A DNA stretch of 64,000 nt from positions 28,298,501 through 28,362,500 of the forward strand of contig NC_092593.1 of NCBI RefSeq assembly GCF_047663525.1. Direction: 5' to 3'. A program made the position numbers and the translations under genes. Shown here in pieces: positions 29,401 through 49,623 of this stretch (position 1 is the first letter of the stretch; each line of letters opens with the position of its first letter). The DNA is from Anas platyrhynchos (lineage: Eukaryota; Chordata; Aves; Anseriformes; Anatidae). The notes below the pieces were generated by a model that was not told the DNA's origin, did no database searches, and worked only from the letters and a program-made list of their open reading frames with translations.

Positions 29401-29863
29401 GTTCTAGTGTTGCAAACTTATGCTGGGATCCGCAGGGCGTTTACATCCATAAATGAATGGGCTCTAAACAGAGATCTTCCTTCCTAGTTCTGACACTCTG
29501 AACTTCAACAATCCCTCGGTCTACTTTCAGATATCTATTTAAGTGTCCAGGCTGAATGCAGGATGATATTTCCTATTATCAGCTGCTAATGTCGTCACCA
29601 ATTCTGTTAATTACGGGGAGCAACAATAGTTTTCTACAGACAGTGGTAGCTCTTCCCATTACTGAGTTGCTGATATTATGACTGGGAAGAAAACCATGAG
29701 GCTTCAGGAAATTCCGGAGAAATTTTCTGGAACAATGAAATTATATCCAGGTAAAACTTCTTCAAGAAAAACAAATTCTTCTCTCTCTCTTTTAGAACTG
29801 ATGTTTCATGCTGAAATCGAGGAATTTCCCCAGGGAGATATCATACCCAGAGTCCAGCCATAG
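17195..29863 (+). CDS. TMEM237: TMEM237, ciliary transition-zone tetra-span membrane protein
   Basis: Complete: 13 coding exons, 399 aa. Exons: 17195-17230, 19602-19633, 20610-20620, 21164-21220, 22858-22971, 23230-23344, 23853-24013, 24606-24729, 25745-25936, 26909-26982, 27468-27561, 27799-27920, 29796-29863 (TAG). The start ATG sits in a strong context (gccATGgcg) and begins [12 protein letters not shown]. The N-terminal half is hydrophilic with basic clusters ([25 protein letters not shown]) and an acidic [11 protein letters not shown] stretch. The conserved [17 protein letters not shown] leads into four hydrophobic segments near residues 219-241, 256-278, 300-320 and 349-370. Both termini are predicted cytosolic. 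The family acts at the ciliary transition zone, and human mutations cause Joubert syndrome 14. Synteny with MPP4 supports the call. The 11-base third exon is needed to keep the frame. Confidence 0.94.
20610..20620 (+). other. TMEM237: TMEM237 11-nt microexon
   Basis: Eleven bases (AGGAAACCAGG) lie between a pyrimidine-rich acceptor ending GTGAAG and a strong donor GTGAGT. Exon 2 ends in AG and exon 4 begins ATGAAATT. Skipping the microexon would create an immediate TGA, while including it gives P-R-G-N-Q-D-E-I-P, close to the mammalian P-S-Q-D-D-I-P. Confidence 0.7.
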
Positions 29864-32200
29864 TGTGGAGCACGCACCTTGCAGTTGTAACTAACTGATG
29901 GCTCAACACATGCTGTGTTGTAACCATTTATTATAACTTTCATAAAGCAAAAAATGTATTTTTGTATTGTATATAATTGATGGATCTTTTATGTATGCTA
30001 CTTTTTAAATATCCAAATGTGACTGAAAACTTTTATACTTCTGTTTTTTGTTTTATAAAGTAGATTAGTACATAAAGTCAATGTGCTTTAGTAAATGTTG
30101 CTACCTAGACAGCCAAAGGAAATAGATGGAAATAGAAGATCCACTATTTAGTGCTTTTTTGACTGATACCTTCAACAACCCGTGTTTTGTTACTCATGCT
30201 GATAGCAGTTTGGGTTAAAGAAAGCTAAGAATTAACAACCATAGTAAAATAATACTTGGTTTTAATTGTCATAAAAAGTATTTTCTAGACCTAGGAGGTT
30301 GGATTGTCAGGGGTTTTGTTTGCTATTTCGTTAAAAGAGAACAATTTATTCATCTTCTTCATTTAGTTCTCTTGACAGAGATCCTGATAAAACCAGTTCT
30401 TTCGAGTTGATGTAGGTAAAGGAAACAAAAGTTTTTAATTTCACAGCATTTCAGTCAACTAATGAATACTTAGATACAGTAGGGTGTTTTTGGTTTGCCA
30501 ACAAGATGTGTGTCCTGTAATGTCTTGATAGTCAAGATGCACAACAATTACAAAACTGATTTATCCTTATCTTGTATGGTACAAGCAATAGTGTTGTTCA
30601 CAGGTCATTCTAAAGAAACTTGAATTTCACAGATGCTAAAAATATTACTACTTCTACCTGTTTTGCTAGAAAATGATTTCTCACCAAAGAATTTTTGTTG
30701 TTTTGTGTTGGGATGAAATTGGAAATTTCTCCTATACTAAAATTATTGGGTGATGTTATTAAAGCAAAGCAAGCACCCTCCAGCAACCAGTGTTCTGCGT
30801 AGCAATGTAGTGGTAATAGTGGCAGTTGGTGGTTTTTGATGATGACAGCCATTGTTCTTTTTCTTCAGTATTAAAGTGGCAAAATGAAAGCATTGAAGAT
30901 GTGAATAAATACGGATATGCTATAGGATGAAATAGTCTCCTCAGTAGACATAGGCAAGAACTAGTTTGAAATCTATTTCCCAAGAAAATGTCACACAAAA
31001 CTAGTTGTATATTTTATTTAATGTGTTGAGTTTTGCATTACTTTATTTAATGTGTGTCTAAGATTTTTTTATACCTGTTGGCTGTATTCTAGGGCATTCA
31101 CTTTGTTGTGGGAAGGAGACATTAATTTTTTTTGTCAGTTGTTATGGTTCTTAAGTATTTTCGCAAAACTGTAGAGCTAAATTATAGCTGGCACTGCATT
31201 GTACATTAAAATGGAGAGATGGGTGCTGCTCCCTGCCACTGTAATACTGGAAGTTCTTGTTATTTGGCTGTAGGGGATAGGGAATGAGGCACTACTTAGT
31301 GATCCCATGTAGGTTTCCAACACGGTGTGAAATGAGCATCACAATTTCTTCAAATGTGGTGTTTACAGAATTACTGAGCTCCTGAAGATGAGATTAATAA
31401 TGATTTTATTATTAATGTCTGTGCTGATTGATGTTTGTCATCTTGGCATGATAAAAAGTGTATTTTCCCCATAAAGCGTGTAGATTAGACACAACAGTGT
31501 TAAGGGATCAAATCAGTGTAGGAAAGAAATCACTGATTTAATTTCTGAAATTGTTATTAGGAATTGGCCTCCTAAGTATCCCTTGAACAAAGCAATGTTA
31601 GCTAGGAGCCAGATTTGTTTTCACTGTGAAGTATAATAGTTTGTTTAGATGGTTGAGCAGGGATTAAATTATTTAACTTAATGAGATCAATATTTCAAAC
31701 CAGGCTTGGCTTTCCAGTTTATATTTTTTGGAAGACCCGAGTATAAACGTACATGAAAGAATGAGGTTTGAGGTTTGCCATCTAAAATTACACTTAAGTA
31801 AATAATTTGGTGGTTAATCACCTATTTTTCAAGGTACTTTTCATTCCATTAAGCCTCACAATGGAGTTTGAGTTTAACAGTGCTTCTTTGTTGTAGTTAC
31901 TTGGAAAATTTTAGAACATTTTAAAGTTTACAGAATATGTATTTAATTACAGAACGTGCACTGTAGGAGCCTTAATTGAAATGCTTCTGTGCATTTCCAT
32001 ACCATTGTTTCTAATGGGGTATTTCTGTGTTGGGAAAAATGAAGAAATGTTAGTGCCAATTTCTTGTTTTTAAGTATCTAAAGCAAGTAAAGAACTGATC
32101 TAAACTCCTGTTAGAAATGATTGTACTACTATGTACTGTTTCCAAATGATTAGTTTGTTTAAAATAAATCAGTCTTTTTTTTCCTCAATGCTACATTATA
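29864..32200 (+). other. TMEM237: TMEM237 3' UTR and downstream AT-rich DNA
   Basis: AT-rich and non-coding after the TAG stop. Candidate polyadenylation signals on the plus strand are AATAAA at 30904-30909, ATTAAA at 31205-31210 and AATAAA at 32163-32168. I cannot tell which is used. No other gene is seen in the stretch. Confidence 0.5.
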
Positions 32201-32439
32201 TATTGTATTAAAACTCTGAAGATATGATAGGGGAAAACATTTTTTTTCTTTAATTGTGGTGGTGATGATGTAAATAATGGTTTCCTTTTCTCTCCACCAG
32301 CCAGATTCCTGCTGTTGCACTGGTCTTTTGCACAGTCTGAAGCAGTGCAGTGAAATCCTGAGAACTAGCAAGTAGGTTGACTGATGTGTTAGTTTCTGAA
32401 ATGTGAATTTAATCAGCTACTGGGGAGTACAAAGTGGGG

Positions 32440-33017
32440 AATCTGACTGCTGCCTTTAATCGGCCCGGCTCCTGCTTTTAGCGAGAGGCGAGAGCAGGCC
32501 CCTCGAGCCGAGGCCTTTGCGTCTCAAATGGCTTTTAAATATAAATCTGAAATTTGGAATTTTGACCTAAGAACGCATTGGAATTTAAAATTCGGTTAAG
32601 TTCCCGTTGCTTATTCCTTTACGTGTTACTGTCTCAACTTGCAGCCAGGCGGCGTTAGTTTGAGCAGTACCAAGAGCAGCCTCGCGGCTATTGGGTACCG
32701 CTGAGGTGAACGCGGGAGCGTAACGGCAGGGGGCGACCCGCCAACGCCTAACGGTCGGTGGCGGTGGGGCCGCCATTTTGGGCTCTGCCTGAGGGAGGCG
32801 GTGGGGCTCCCTGGCGCTCTCCCAGTTGTCCTGCCAGCCCCGGGGAGCCATCGCTGGAGCCCCTCATCCCCGTGAGGTGCGGGCGGTGCCACAGCACGGT
32901 AGGAGCCGCCTCGACGGGCCGCGAGGAGAACCGATTGCTTACATTTGAGAACGATGAGTTCTGCAGGGACCTGTTTAAACTTAGCGTTCATTCCTTCATC
33001 CTATCACACATATCGGG
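32440..33017 (+). promoter_or_regulatory. Orphan CpG island with a possible first exon
   Basis: GC- and CpG-rich block (about 32450-32930) in AT-rich surroundings, containing a GCCGCCATTTTGG motif of YY1 type. On the plus strand an ATG at 32954 opens MSSAGTCLNLAFIPSSYHTYR and runs into a strong donor (CGGG|gtaagt, exon end 33017). No second exon could be assigned. It lies downstream of TMEM237 and beyond the 3' end of LSS, so it serves neither gene's normal start. It may be the promoter of a non-coding RNA, or an alternative or bidirectional promoter. Confidence 0.5.
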
Positions 33018-33242
33018 GTAAGTTTAATTATTTTAATTACTAAATGCTATTCTGCTATGTAGTTATTACCTCAATTTTTTAGTGATTTATTTTCTAACCC
33101 CTTAAATTTCTTGTGCACTGCTGCGTCGAATAATTTTTTCATAGTATGCTTTGTACTAACTCTTTGGAATGCATTGTGTAGTACTGATTCACAGAGGAAC
33201 TCTACAACTCAAAAGCAAATGAGTTACAAAGTAGATATGTGG

Positions 33243-33248
33243 TTTATT
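33243..33248 (-). other. LSS: LSS candidate polyadenylation signal
   Basis: AATAAA on the minus strand, about 1.0 kb after the LSS stop codon. The stretch 33249-34261 would then be the LSS 3' UTR. It contains an MIR-like repeat and no other gene that I can see. Confidence 0.5.
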
Positions 33249-33539
33249 TTGGTGCTGGGCACATGCGGGACAGCTCCCAAAGGCACACGCAACACTTCGC
33301 TCACTCATGTTCTCTTTTATCCGCTAAAATATTATATATGCATTAAGTTTTACAATATCTACGTATATTAATTTCCTAGCTCTGCCCAGCCCCACTTTGT
33401 ATAAATTGTATAAATTTGTATAAATTACCTAATTTTCAGTCCTTCTGCACTTGTGTAGTACGCTCCTGTGGTTGTCTGGGTGGTAGTCGGGATGAAGTAT
33501 GATGTCTTCATGGGGGAAGCTTGGTGCCTAGGAGACCCA

Positions 33540-33640
33540 GGCTGTGCCATGACATTAGTCAGCTCAGTGTTTCCTGCTTCAGTTTCCCATTTTCCAAAGT
33601 GGGAATGATACTGATGACTTCACCTGGGAAGCTCTGGGAA
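33540..33640. repeat. Possible ancient MIR-like SINE fragment
   Basis: The run 'gcttcagtttcccatttt' followed by 'aaagtgggaatgatactgatgac' resembles the MIR/core-SINE segment (cctcagtttcctcatctgtaaaatggg...). It lies within the presumed LSS 3' UTR. It is recognised only by eye, so the call is tentative. Confidence 0.4.
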
Positions 33641-34261
33641 GCCAGCTGCCACCAGCTGTGGGACAGAACAGCAGCGAAACTGAGTGAAGTACTCCTCTTT
33701 CCCAACTCAGGGAAGAGAGCAACCCTTCCCTCTCAGCACAGGCTTCTGTGCAGAGAGCACTTCAAAGGCAGTTGCTGGCACCCACAACAGAGGCCAGTTC
33801 ACCAGAGACTTCGCAGTGCACTCTATCACAATGCTGGGCACAGGAGAAGCCCCAGATCCCACACTCCTCCTGCACAGAGCCAACCTGGGGGTGCAGGACA
33901 GGTGAGAAGACAAAAAAGACAAAGCCAGCCTTGCTCTACCCAGGACGAGAGAGAGTCTGTCTCGATTTGTAAAACAACACGGCTTGGCAGCTTTCTCTTT
34001 GCAGAACATCAGACTGGTCTGAAAAGGCACTTCAGTGCACATTCCACAAGGAAGAATATACCTGGCAAGAGCCTTTAAAAGTGTATTTTTAGAAGAGGGT
34101 CAACAGAAAGCAGAGACTCCATGGTACTATGGCAGCACTCTCCTCCCTGGCAGAGGCAGTGGTCTGTGTGTTAGGATAAGCACCAAGATCCTGTGCAGGA
34201 AGCACCCGTACCCCTGTGCAGCATGTGGTACCTACAGCAGGTCAGAGGCCATGGTGTGGGT

Positions 34262-43756
<9,495 letters not shown>

Positions 43757-43980
43757 CAGCACCGCCGGGCTGCAGCTGGGGCTGGGCCGGGCCGTAGCGG
43801 GGCCGCGCGGCGCTGGGCCCACATGGCCTCACGGGCGGCCGCCAATCGGGCCGCCAGGCGCCCCCGCAGCCCCGCCCCGCCCCGCCCCGGTGGGGGCGGC
43901 CCCATTGGCGGCGGGAGCCGTGCGGGGGCTCCCAGCAGGGTACGGCCCCCCGGCGCGACCCCCCGCAGCCTCACAGAGCC
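43757..43980 (-). promoter_or_regulatory. LSS: LSS CpG-island promoter
   Basis: CpG-dense DNA upstream of the LSS start; the island continues over the first exons to about 43190. It contains tandem GC boxes (repeats of CCCCGCC at 43873-43890) and two ATTGG/CCAAT boxes in opposite orientations near 43846 and 43908, the kind of Sp1 plus NF-Y set common in sterol-regulated promoters. I did not find a clear SRE. Confidence 0.65.
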
Positions 43981-44000
43981 CCGCTGAAGCTCGGAGCTCC

Positions 44001-44262
44001 TGTCACCCAGCCAGGAGCTGTCCCCGTCCTGTTTGCACGAGCCCGTGGTGCACCTGCTGCCCGCTCACTGCCCTCCCCCGCCCCCCCCCCCGCTCAGAAA
44101 TCACCACCAGACACGGCACCCGCTGCAGGGATTTTTATTCACAAGCACAAGCTGGGGGCTGCCATTCCCGGCAGAGCGGCTCCGCGGTGGTGCCCAGCCC
44201 TGAGGGAGGTGAGGCCCCTGTGGGCTCCAGGCAGCCCACTGGGGACGGGGAGCTGCAGGGGA
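44001..44262 (-). repeat. Inverted duplicate, copy 1 (3' end of the Pro/His-rich gene)
   Basis: About 260 bases covering part of the 3' UTR, the AATAAA and downstream flank of the Pro/His-rich gene. They match 49374-49623 in the opposite orientation. The best block runs from 'ccgctctgccgggaatggca' through the polyadenylation signal to 'gtgccgtgtctggtgg'. Confidence 0.85.
44134..44139 (-). other. Polyadenylation signal of the Pro/His-rich gene
   Basis: AATAAA on the minus strand, 234 bases after the TAG stop. Downstream on that strand is a GT-rich stretch (gtgccgtgtctggtggtgat), as expected of a real cleavage site. The 3' UTR end lies only about 0.36 kb upstream of the LSS start codon. Confidence 0.65.
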
Positions 44263-44372
44263 GCCAGTGAGTTGGAGCAGCAGCAGCCCCCCTCACCCAG
44301 CCTGCTCCTGGCGGTGTGGGCGGCTGATGGAGGCACACCTGAGGGAGCAGCCGCTTGCTGGCACCTCACTGC

Positions 44373-44814
44373 CTAGTGATGAGGGCCCGGTGGGTGGGGG
44401 CCTGGGGGGTGGGGGCCCGGTGGGTGGGAGCCTGGTGGATGGGGACTCGGTGGGTGGGGGCCTGGTCCATGTGGTGCAGGTTTTCCAGGCTCTGGGTGTG
44501 GTGGCCCCCCTGGCCCAGGATGTGGTGGTGGCGGCCCTCCGTGTGGTCCTGCAGGAAGAGGAGACACATCAGAACTGCGGTGATGCCACAGGGCTCTCCT
44601 GGTAGGCACAGCACCTCCTGGCACCACCCTGGCTACTGCACCTAGCAGGACCAGGTCCCCTGGCAGTGCAATGGGGACATGTGGGGCAGGAGCAGCCTAG
44701 GAGTGCATGTGCCTGTGATGGCTGCACCGAGCCCTTCCCAAAGCCCCCACAGTGCGCACTGCCCACAGCCTGGACCCAGACCCATGGGTGCTCACCTGGA
44801 TGGGGGGTTGACAT
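44373..44814 (-). CDS. Uncharacterised 64-aa proline/histidine/glycine-rich protein
   Basis: Two coding exons, 44796-44814 (within exon 44796-44832) and 44373-44548 (TAG stop), follow a non-coding first exon ending at 45254. All splice sites are good: donor GCATAG|gtaaat, acceptor ccttgcag, donor CATCCAG|gtgagc, acceptor ctcttcctgcag. The joined frame is exactly 195 bases. The product starts MSTPHPGPHGGPPPPH and ends in GPHPP pentad repeats and GPHH. It uses only M, S, T, P, H, G, E, K and A; about half is Pro. There are no hydrophobic residues beyond Ala and the initiator Met, no signal peptide and no Cys. It should be disordered and able to bind metal through His. I do not recognise a family. 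The layout (TATA-like box, non-coding exon 1, tiny ORF) resembles epithelial or secretory small-protein genes, but that is inference. It lies just upstream of LSS on the same strand. Confidence 0.62.
44380..44475. repeat. Short GC-rich tandem repeat coding GPHPP
   Basis: Imperfect units of 12-15 bases (minus strand GGCCCCCACCCACC) lie in the last exon of the Pro/His-rich gene. They form the GPHPP/GSHPP/SPHPP pentads. A tandem array of this kind is likely to vary in copy number. Confidence 0.75.
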
Positions 44815-45253
44815 CTTCTCACAGCCTTTGAGCTGCAAGGGAAGAACAGGTTCTGTCAGTGCGCTACTACAGTGTGCAGCCATGGTGCGGAGCTTCTCCT
44901 GGGGCACTGCATTTCTGCAGGTAGCCGTGAGCCACTGTCCCAGGTGAAGCCCCACATACCCCAAGCACAGAGACAACACTTGGGCTGGGGCCTCTGCAGT
45001 TCCCCACAGCCATCCCATCCCTTTTGGAGACCCTGAGAGCAATTGCCCTCACCCCTGCAACACCTATTGCAACCCAGGCACACAGCTTCCATCATTAAAC
45101 CAACCCCAGCCCAACACCTCCTCTCCAGCCACTGGGGAACATGCTGAGCCTGTGCCCAACCACGAGGGACTGTGGGCAGTCCCAGTGCCAGCCCTGGTGC
45201 CATCTGCCCTCCAACCCCCCGACACTGCTACCTCAGGGACTGTTTCCATTTAC

Positions 45254-45356
45254 CTATGCTGCAGAACAGCCCCGTCTGAAAGCGCTGTAGCTCTGACTGT
45301 CAATCTTGCACAGCAGCCCAAGGTAGCGGGGCTGGCTTTTGAGCACTCCTTAAATA
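45254..45356 (-). promoter_or_regulatory. TATA-like promoter and non-coding exon 1 of the Pro/His-rich gene
   Basis: The minus strand carries TATTTAAG at 45349-45356. About 30 bases downstream a start site would begin a roughly 70-base first exon that ends at 45254 with the donor gtaaat. The exon contains no ATG. A TATA-like box this well placed suggests regulated, tissue-specific expression, unlike the CpG-island genes around it. Confidence 0.5.
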
Positions 45357-48300
45357 CAGGGCCCTGCCAGGACAACAAAGGTGTGACAGGCAGGTGTGTC
45401 ACCCATAAACCGTTCTGTTAGTTTTGCATGTAACTGGAGCAGTGAGAGTACAGACACATGTCGCATACAATACTGGGCACAAAGGTCTGCCACCCCTTAG
45501 AGAAACAGAGTCAAGGTTGGGGTGAGGATGGGTGGTGGCCTCAGCACTGGCGTCAAGTGATGGGTTGAGTCAGGTGTCCTGGCCATGAACCCTGATGGGG
45601 TGCCCTCAGCACAGGCAATGTGTGTGGGCGCCAGTGTGTGGGGTCACAACCCCACAGGGGCTGCTGCAGGGCAGGAGGCTCAGGGCCCTGCTGATGACCC
45701 CCACAAACAGGTTGAGCTCAGGTACTGCCAGCATGGGGGCAGGAGTGCTATCTGCCATCAGACCCAGTGATGGAGATGTGCCAGGCTGTGTCTGTTCCTC
45801 CCCACCCCACACTCCACACCCTCTGCAATGTGCCCTCCTGTCCCATCCCAGGGCTGTGGTGACAATGACTTGAAGCACGTGTCCTCAGCATGAACCAATT
45901 CCCCTTTCCTCCTGCAAACACAGTTCTTATACTGTATCTGTCCCTCCGAGGATGTGTACAGTTTGTAACACCCACTGTAAAAACTTACTGAAAGGAAGCA
46001 TGTGAGCCAGGGATGCTTTACTTGCTGCTGTCTTTTGTTGAAAGAGATGGGTGGGGACTCAATGCATACCAACTTAAATCTGGCAGTAAAATCTGTTCCT
46101 GCTTACCTGGATTTCCTTGTACTGCAGAGGTAACATGAACTCAGACCTGAGACAGTGAGAAATTCAGGTTGAAAACCCAAACTCATTGCCATAAATACTT
46201 GCAATTAACATCCAACCTTGATTTTAATGCCTGGGAGGTAGGGACTGTGGCTGTGCAGTGCATCACAAAGCAGTGTCTGGAGCCTTGGGGAGCAAGGGAG
46301 AGGCAGCAGGGATGCAAACTCTACTTCCAAATGTGGCACTCATCAGACACCCGGGACAGAAACATGCCTGTGAATTAATATATACGACTGTATACATGCA
46401 CACACTATAAGTTGAATTTTAAATACTCCTTTGCTAGCAAATAGCTTTTCACTCATGTCCTGCATAAGATCAGGGATTACCTGGGAAGAATACAGTGATT
46501 TATTAATTTTATTTAGAAATTAGAGAAATAATTTGGTATTTATTCTATAAATAAGGCTTAGGTCACACACAGGTTCAGCCGTGGGTGCATTCATTAGTAG
46601 TATAATTTTGTCTGAATGATTTAGCAGGGCTGGAGTGCTCCCTGGAGGGGTTGTTGTGTAAGGAAAACATCATCTTCAACCCGTGCTCAGAAACAACTCC
46701 ACTCTTGTACTGACAGTCCTCACTAGGGAGAGCTGTGGAGCTTTTGCACAGTTTAAATGCATGCAGTTGGTTGCAACACTGATATGGGTGATGTATTTGG
46801 GGCTTAGCCTATTTATTTTGGTTAGAAGAAAAAAAAAAAAAGTTGTTGTAATGGTCTGCCTGAGATGAGCTTTCTGTAAGGAGCTCCAGTTCCCCGTGGC
46901 TGTCAAAATCTTCAGATAATTTCTGAAGATACTTGCCTAAAGTCAGTGATGGAAGGTGAACCGTCTTTATAGAATCAGCCTTAGAAATTGACTTAGTTAT
47001 GAAACTTTACTTGCCAAACTCCTGGTAACTAGGCATTGTTTTTATAATAATTTCTACATTTCTGAGGTTTAGATCAGAGTTAACAGGGTAGTGCTCTGCT
47101 CCTGCTGTTTGTGGGAGCTCTGCTTGGCAGAGACATTAGAAGCTGAAAGTATTCTTCCGAGGTGAGGATGCAGTCAGCTCAAAAAAGCAAATACCACAAC
47201 TCCCCCCCTTATAGTTCAGTCTAGAACATGAGACTCACTTCAGAAGGTATCATCTGCCATTTGTTACCTGTTATGTTTCTAGACCAAAAATTGCTAAGGT
47301 ACTTTAAAGCCATGGGATATCATCTAGTTTGTTTTTAAAAGGGATTTAGGGATCTGATCAAAGGAATTTCACAAAACATGGTCTAAATACAGTCATCTCT
47401 GCTTTGACAGAAGGTAGACCTGAATCACTACACTGGTAGCCACAATATTTTCAACAGAAACACAGGTATTTTAGAAGCACCTTAAAAAAAAAAGAAAACA
47501 AAACAAAACAAATAACAAAAACCCACCATTTGGTTTCCTCTGTGCTGGTTATTGTAGCTTGGATGTGAACTGCAAGGACATGAGCCTTCAGCACCAGCAT
47601 GCCTTCCCTCTTTATACCCCCTGCAGTCCTCTCCTTTTGGGGTTGCTCCCTGTACCAGGCGCAGGAGGGACACTGCAAATTGATGCTGTAATGCCTTCTC
47701 TCAGGGCCAGTTTCACAGAGAACAAATTCATATATTTTTAATGAACCTAGAATAGTCCTTTGGTTCAGCCAGGGAATGACCTAAGCGCAAGGCCATGTTT
47801 CAGCTGAGGTTACAGCATCCCAATGTTTTCAACTTCAGAGAATTTGCAGTGGCAGCAGAACCGTTTGGTGTTTTTCATGAGAACTACCAAAGGGAGGCTA
47901 TTTGGTGGGCCAGCACTGGAGTCCAGAGCTGTTTCTTTGCAAACATGACGCGCAGTTGTGCTGAGAGAACACACATCAGGTACTTGAAGAGGCCCTGAAC
48001 CTACGTGCAGGGCACTGAATTGAGCCCCTTTCCTCATCTCCGTCCACAGAGTTCCATGGGCACCAGCCCCATTCTCAGCTGTGTGCTGCTGTTTCTGCTT
48101 CTAGGGCTTCCCCCTAGGATCCCAGCTCATCTCTGGCCAGTGTATTTGTTGGCTCACATACACACACAGTGACCAAGGCACAGAGCTGGGGAACCTGCAG
48201 AATCCCACTTCCAATGTGCTAGGACTATAAGCACAGCCCTGCAGAGGCAGAAACATCTTCCCCCTCCCACCCAAATTCCTCTCCTTTCATTACTTTTTTG

Positions 48301-49373
48301 TCCCAGTTCAATGACCACCAGCCTTTGTCTCGTGGTCTGGCAGAGCCTGGTGCCACACACGCCAGAGACACAAAGAAATACGCTGGCTTTTCTCCCAGGG
48401 CCTGCTATGAAGAGCTCGCATTGTGTTTTACTGGGAAGGGGGAGACAAGGAGAGGGCTGAAATATCACGCTCGGCCTTAGGCTATGTAAAACCCTCTGTT
48501 TCTCTGAATACATTGGCCCAAAGCTCTGGCAAAAAAAGCAGCGACCCTGAGGAAAAAAGCCCCAAGGTCACAGTCTCCTTTTGAAAGACCAAGGCCATGA
48601 GTTTTAAAATAATGGAAGCGGTTCTTTGCACAGCATGGAAGTGGGTAAATTTAAGTGTGGAGATGAACACAAGCTCCCAGACTGGCACAGCCTGGCACCT
48701 GTGCCAGGTCGGAGAGGACCCAGAGCAGGATGGGGTTGTGTGCTGGGCAGTGACCCTGGGGAGGATCTGGGAAGTCACCTGGAGCTGCTCATTTGCAGAA
48801 GCAGCAAAGGGCCAAGGTTTCTGGTGTTTGCACCTAATCCTGCTGCTCCTTACTACACAAGCTACCAGTGCAGCAGATCTTTCCCTGTAAAATATACATC
48901 GGAATGACTTGAAGTCATAAGAATAAGCAGGACAGAATAAGCAATGACATCAGAAAATGGGAGAACGAGGCAGAGCTTTGAGCTTTTTGTCTCTGACTAG
49001 AAATGATGTGCATTGATGCTTTTCTTGGCCAGTTACCGAGCTAGGATATCTACCAAAATCAAATTGTTGATGGAGAAAAATACTGTTTCTTTCCTGCTGG
49101 CTGAGAGCACCACTTACACCCAGCTCTTACATCAATACATTTATCCTTAGAAAATAGAACATTGCAACACTGATGACAAACGACTTCATCTCTGCAAACA
49201 CCACTGCCCGAAAGCGCCTCCTAGCCCTGCCAATCCTCTGAGAGCACAGGTAACTAACTGCTGCAGATTGCAATGCCATAAATGCAAAGATTTCAGTGGT
49301 CAGGTCTGCATTTAGTGTCAATGCACTCAGGTTTCACACTGGGGACATTACTTTGCTCCCTGCTCCTGCCACT
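45357..49373. other. Intergenic DNA, no gene recognised
   Basis: About 4 kb between the Pro/His-rich gene and the inverted duplicate. It shows scattered short open frames with no similarity that I know, an AT-rich patch at 46480-46560, A-rich runs near 46828 and 47483, and no clear retroelement. It may hold regulatory DNA for S100B, but nothing in the sequence proves this. Confidence 0.5.
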
Positions 49374-49623
49374 TCTCACCAGCCCCCCTGCAGCTCCCAG
49401 TCCCCACCTCACCTCCCTCAGGGCTGGGCACCAACACGAGCCGCTCTGCCGGGAATGGCAGCCCCCAGCTTGTGCTTGTGAATAAAAGTCCCTGCAGCGG
49501 GTGCCGTGTCTGGTGGGTGATTTCTGAGCAGACGGGGGGCCATCATCGGGCAGCGAGTGCACCATGGCCTCGTGCTGGCCCCCAAACAGAAGGACGGGGA
49601 CACAGCTCCTGGCTGGGTGACAG
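49374..49623 (+). repeat. Inverted duplicate, copy 2, with AATAAA at 49481-49486
   Basis: Plus-strand copy of the 3' end of the Pro/His-rich gene, about 5 kb away. It keeps the polyadenylation signal and the GT-rich element, but homology stops at about 49374. No coding exon, splice acceptor or GPHPP repeat is found upstream. A deletion of about 20 bases relative to copy 1 lies before 'cctcacctccctcagggctg'. It could be the remnant of a duplicated gene or a copied 3' end. Confidence 0.8.

Noticed and set aside
44366-44614. His-rich alternative frame in the last exon of the small gene (HTEGRHHH...)
   Set aside because: It is open only because the repeat has no stops in that frame. Joining from the sole upstream ATG exon selects the GPHPP frame instead.
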